Below are positions 60,752 through 64,000 of a stretch of 64,000 bases of DNA, piece after piece. The notes beneath the pieces are model-generated. The model saw only the letters and a program-made list of their open reading frames with translations, searched no databases and had not been told where the DNA came from. Within the stretch, counting starts at the first letter, position 1. Each line of letters begins with the position of its first letter. The translations under genes and the position numbers were made by a program. Source of the DNA: Solimonas sp036405815 (lineage in GTDB: Bacteria; Pseudomonadota; Gammaproteobacteria; Nevskiales; Nevskiaceae); NCBI GenBank assembly GCA_036405815.1, contig DASWWX010000053.1, positions 124,001-188,000 on the forward strand. Reading direction: 5' to 3'.

Positions 60752-60784
60752 ATCCCCGCGTCCGGCGCGGGGATTTTGTTTTCG
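60752..60784 (+). terminator. Rho-independent terminator of the slyD-like gene
   Basis: ATCCCCGCG (60752-60760) and CGCGGGGAT (60766-60774) form a perfect 9-bp stem with a TCCGG loop, followed by TTTGTTTTC. Confidence 0.9.
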
Positions 60785-60821
60785 CAGCCTCGTCAGCCGA
60801 AGCGACGCGCAGCGGCGGGGG

Positions 60822-61877
60822 TCACGGCGCGGGTTTCGGCCCGAAACGCTGATCCCAGCTATCGCGCTGCTGGATCAGTCGTTGGTCCTGCCACAGCACA
60901 AAGGGCCGTGTGCGTAGCGCGCCGCCGACTTCGCTGACGGCGAGATCGAGATTGCTGGCCACGCGCAAGGCCCCGTCGCGGAACTCCGAGCGCCCGGATC
61001 GCTCGCGCGGCAGCTGCGGCATGCTCCGGCGCAGTACCGTGCGGTAGGCCTCGGCATCGCCGGGTTCGAACTCGGCCTGCAGCAGCCGATCGTTAAAGAA
61101 CTGCAGCTCCAGCACGCCTTCGACACCGAGATGGCGATAGCCGCGCACCCGCAGCAGATCCAGATTGCGCGGCGGCGCATCCTTGCGCGGGCGGGCGTGA
61201 TTGGATTCCTGGATCGGCTCGTACTTCGCCGCCACCAGCGCGGTATGCACGGCATCGACGCTGCTGTAGCTGCGGAACTTGGCGATCAGCGGCACCGGGT
61301 TCGGCAGGCGCTCGGTGAACGCCCGGTAGTCGCGCGTCTGTTGCGCTTCCAGTCGCGTCAGGACTTCGTCTTCTTCCTCGCTCTCGACCACGACAGCCGG
61401 CGGCGCGGCGGGCGTGGGAGCAGGGACAACCGCCGGTGAAGGCGCGGATGCCGGCGGCGCGGCGGCAGGCGTCCCCGTGGCTGCCGCCACTGCGGCCTTG
61501 TCGGTTGATTCCTTCTTGTCCCCGGCTGCCTTCTTGGCCGCATCGGCCGGGTCGGGCACGGTCGCCTTCGCTGGCACCGGGGTCGGCGCCGTCTCGTTCG
61601 CCGATGGCGCGGGCGGCTTCTTGACGATCGCGGCTTCGAGCGCCTCCTCCGGCACCAGCGCCACTTCGCCGTCGGGATCGTCGCTCAGCGGGTTGCCCGG
61701 CGTGGTGACCAGCGCCCGCTTGGAAGACGCCGCGGGGTCGGGTCCGAACAGCGGCGGCAGCCACGAGACGACGGCCAGCACGATCAGCAACGCCGCCAGC
61801 CAGCGCAGCGGGCGCCACTTCTTCCACCAGTCCGGCGGCTCCAGCCAGTCGCGCTTTCTACGGGGCGGCGTTGTCAT
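60822..61877 (-). CDS. Membrane-anchored hypothetical protein with Pro/Ala linker
   Basis: 351 residues, not recognised. A basic N-terminus with paired aromatics (DWLEPPDWWKKWRPLRWL) leads into one membrane helix (about 28-45). A long disordered Ala/Pro/Lys/Glu linker follows (about 50-175), then a compact C-terminal domain (about 175-345) with mixed alpha/beta character (FRSYSSVDAVHTALVAAKYE, LDLLRVRGYRHLGVEGVLEL, GDAEAYRTVLRR). The layout suggests a periplasmic domain held at a distance from the inner membrane, as in cell-envelope tethering proteins. Convergent with the slyD-like gene, 81 bp from metH. Length and codon use are consistent with a real gene. Confidence 0.65.
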   Translation of the reverse strand: MTTPPRRKRDWLEPPDWWKKWRPLRWLAALLIVLAVVSWLPPLFGPDPAASSKRALVTTPGNPLSDDPDGEVALVPEEALEAAIVKKPPAPSANETAPTPVPAKATVPDPADAAKKAAGDKKESTDKAAVAAATGTPAAAPPASAPSPAVVPAPTPAAPPAVVVESEEEDEVLTRLEAQQTRDYRAFTERLPNPVPLIAKFRSYSSVDAVHTALVAAKYEPIQESNHARPRKDAPPRNLDLLRVRGYRHLGVEGVLELQFFNDRLLQAEFEPGDAEAYRTVLRRSMPQLPRERSGRSEFRDGALRVASNLDLAVSEVGGALRTRPFVLWQDQRLIQQRDSWDQRFGPKPAP

Positions 61878-61958
61878 GGGCGCTATTAATCCCGATCCCC
61901 GCTTCGCCGTCCAGAATCCGGGCGACGCCCATCCGCCACCGCAGGCCGGCGCTCCGCC

Positions 61959-64000
<2,042 letters not shown>

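Overview
This is a chromosomal segment of a high-GC, free-living gammaproteobacterium. The 2-methylcitrate pair prpC-acnD, a lipid A/Kdo enzyme set, a TamA/TamB pair, an LptM-type lipoprotein, the dsbA - cytochrome c4 // engB arrangement and a FimV-like protein all point there. A polA-linked small RNA with C-rich loops, of a type known from Xanthomonas, suggests the Xanthomonadales/Nevskiales side of the class. That placement is inference. GTG starts are common. I see no insertion sequence, prophage, CRISPR array or rRNA.

Layout. 1-3.0 kb: propionate catabolism (acnD cut by the left edge, prpC). 3.2-9.7 kb: TetR regulator - TolC-type channel - adaptor - RND permease operon, closed by a strong terminator. 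9.8-16.8 kb: Crp/Fnr regulator, Mpo1-like membrane enzyme, two SDR proteins, pirin, NhaA antiporter, PAS-GGDEF diguanylate cyclase and two tRNA-Arg genes (TCG, CCG). 16.9-25.7 kb: Fe-S bacterial photolyase, TIGR01777 protein, RarD, a lone ClpP paralogue, waaA facing a lipid A acyltransferase, then a TPR protein and an L,D-transpeptidase that share a C-terminal domain. 25.8-29 kb: M14 peptidase, dsbA, cytochrome c4 and divergent engB.

28.9-39.3 kb is the most interesting stretch. engB is translationally coupled to the first of two tandem, catalytically degenerate PAS-GGDEF-EAL membrane proteins. A FimV-like protein, a DegV protein and polA follow. Between degV and polA lies a predicted ~112-nt small RNA: a promoter followed by four consecutive hairpins, each with a C-rich loop, the last being a perfect terminator. 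It resembles Xanthomonas sX13 and occupies the polA-adjacent position of Spot 42 and ErsA. Its loops are complementary to the G-rich translation starts of one degenerate EAL gene and the fimV-like gene, suggesting a surface/motility regulon.

39.3-52.4 kb: a GST, lysA and lptM; a carboxylesterase; tamA-tamB; a second GST with an odd tail; TraB/GumN protein, ttcA, DUF167 protein and a PM20D1-like M20 peptidase. 52.4-60 kb: a second efflux operon (lipoprotein adaptor plus two different RND permeases, one lacking the usual proton-relay residues). 60-64 kb: SlyD-like isomerase, an unrecognised membrane-anchored protein, and the C-terminal half of metH, cut by the right edge.
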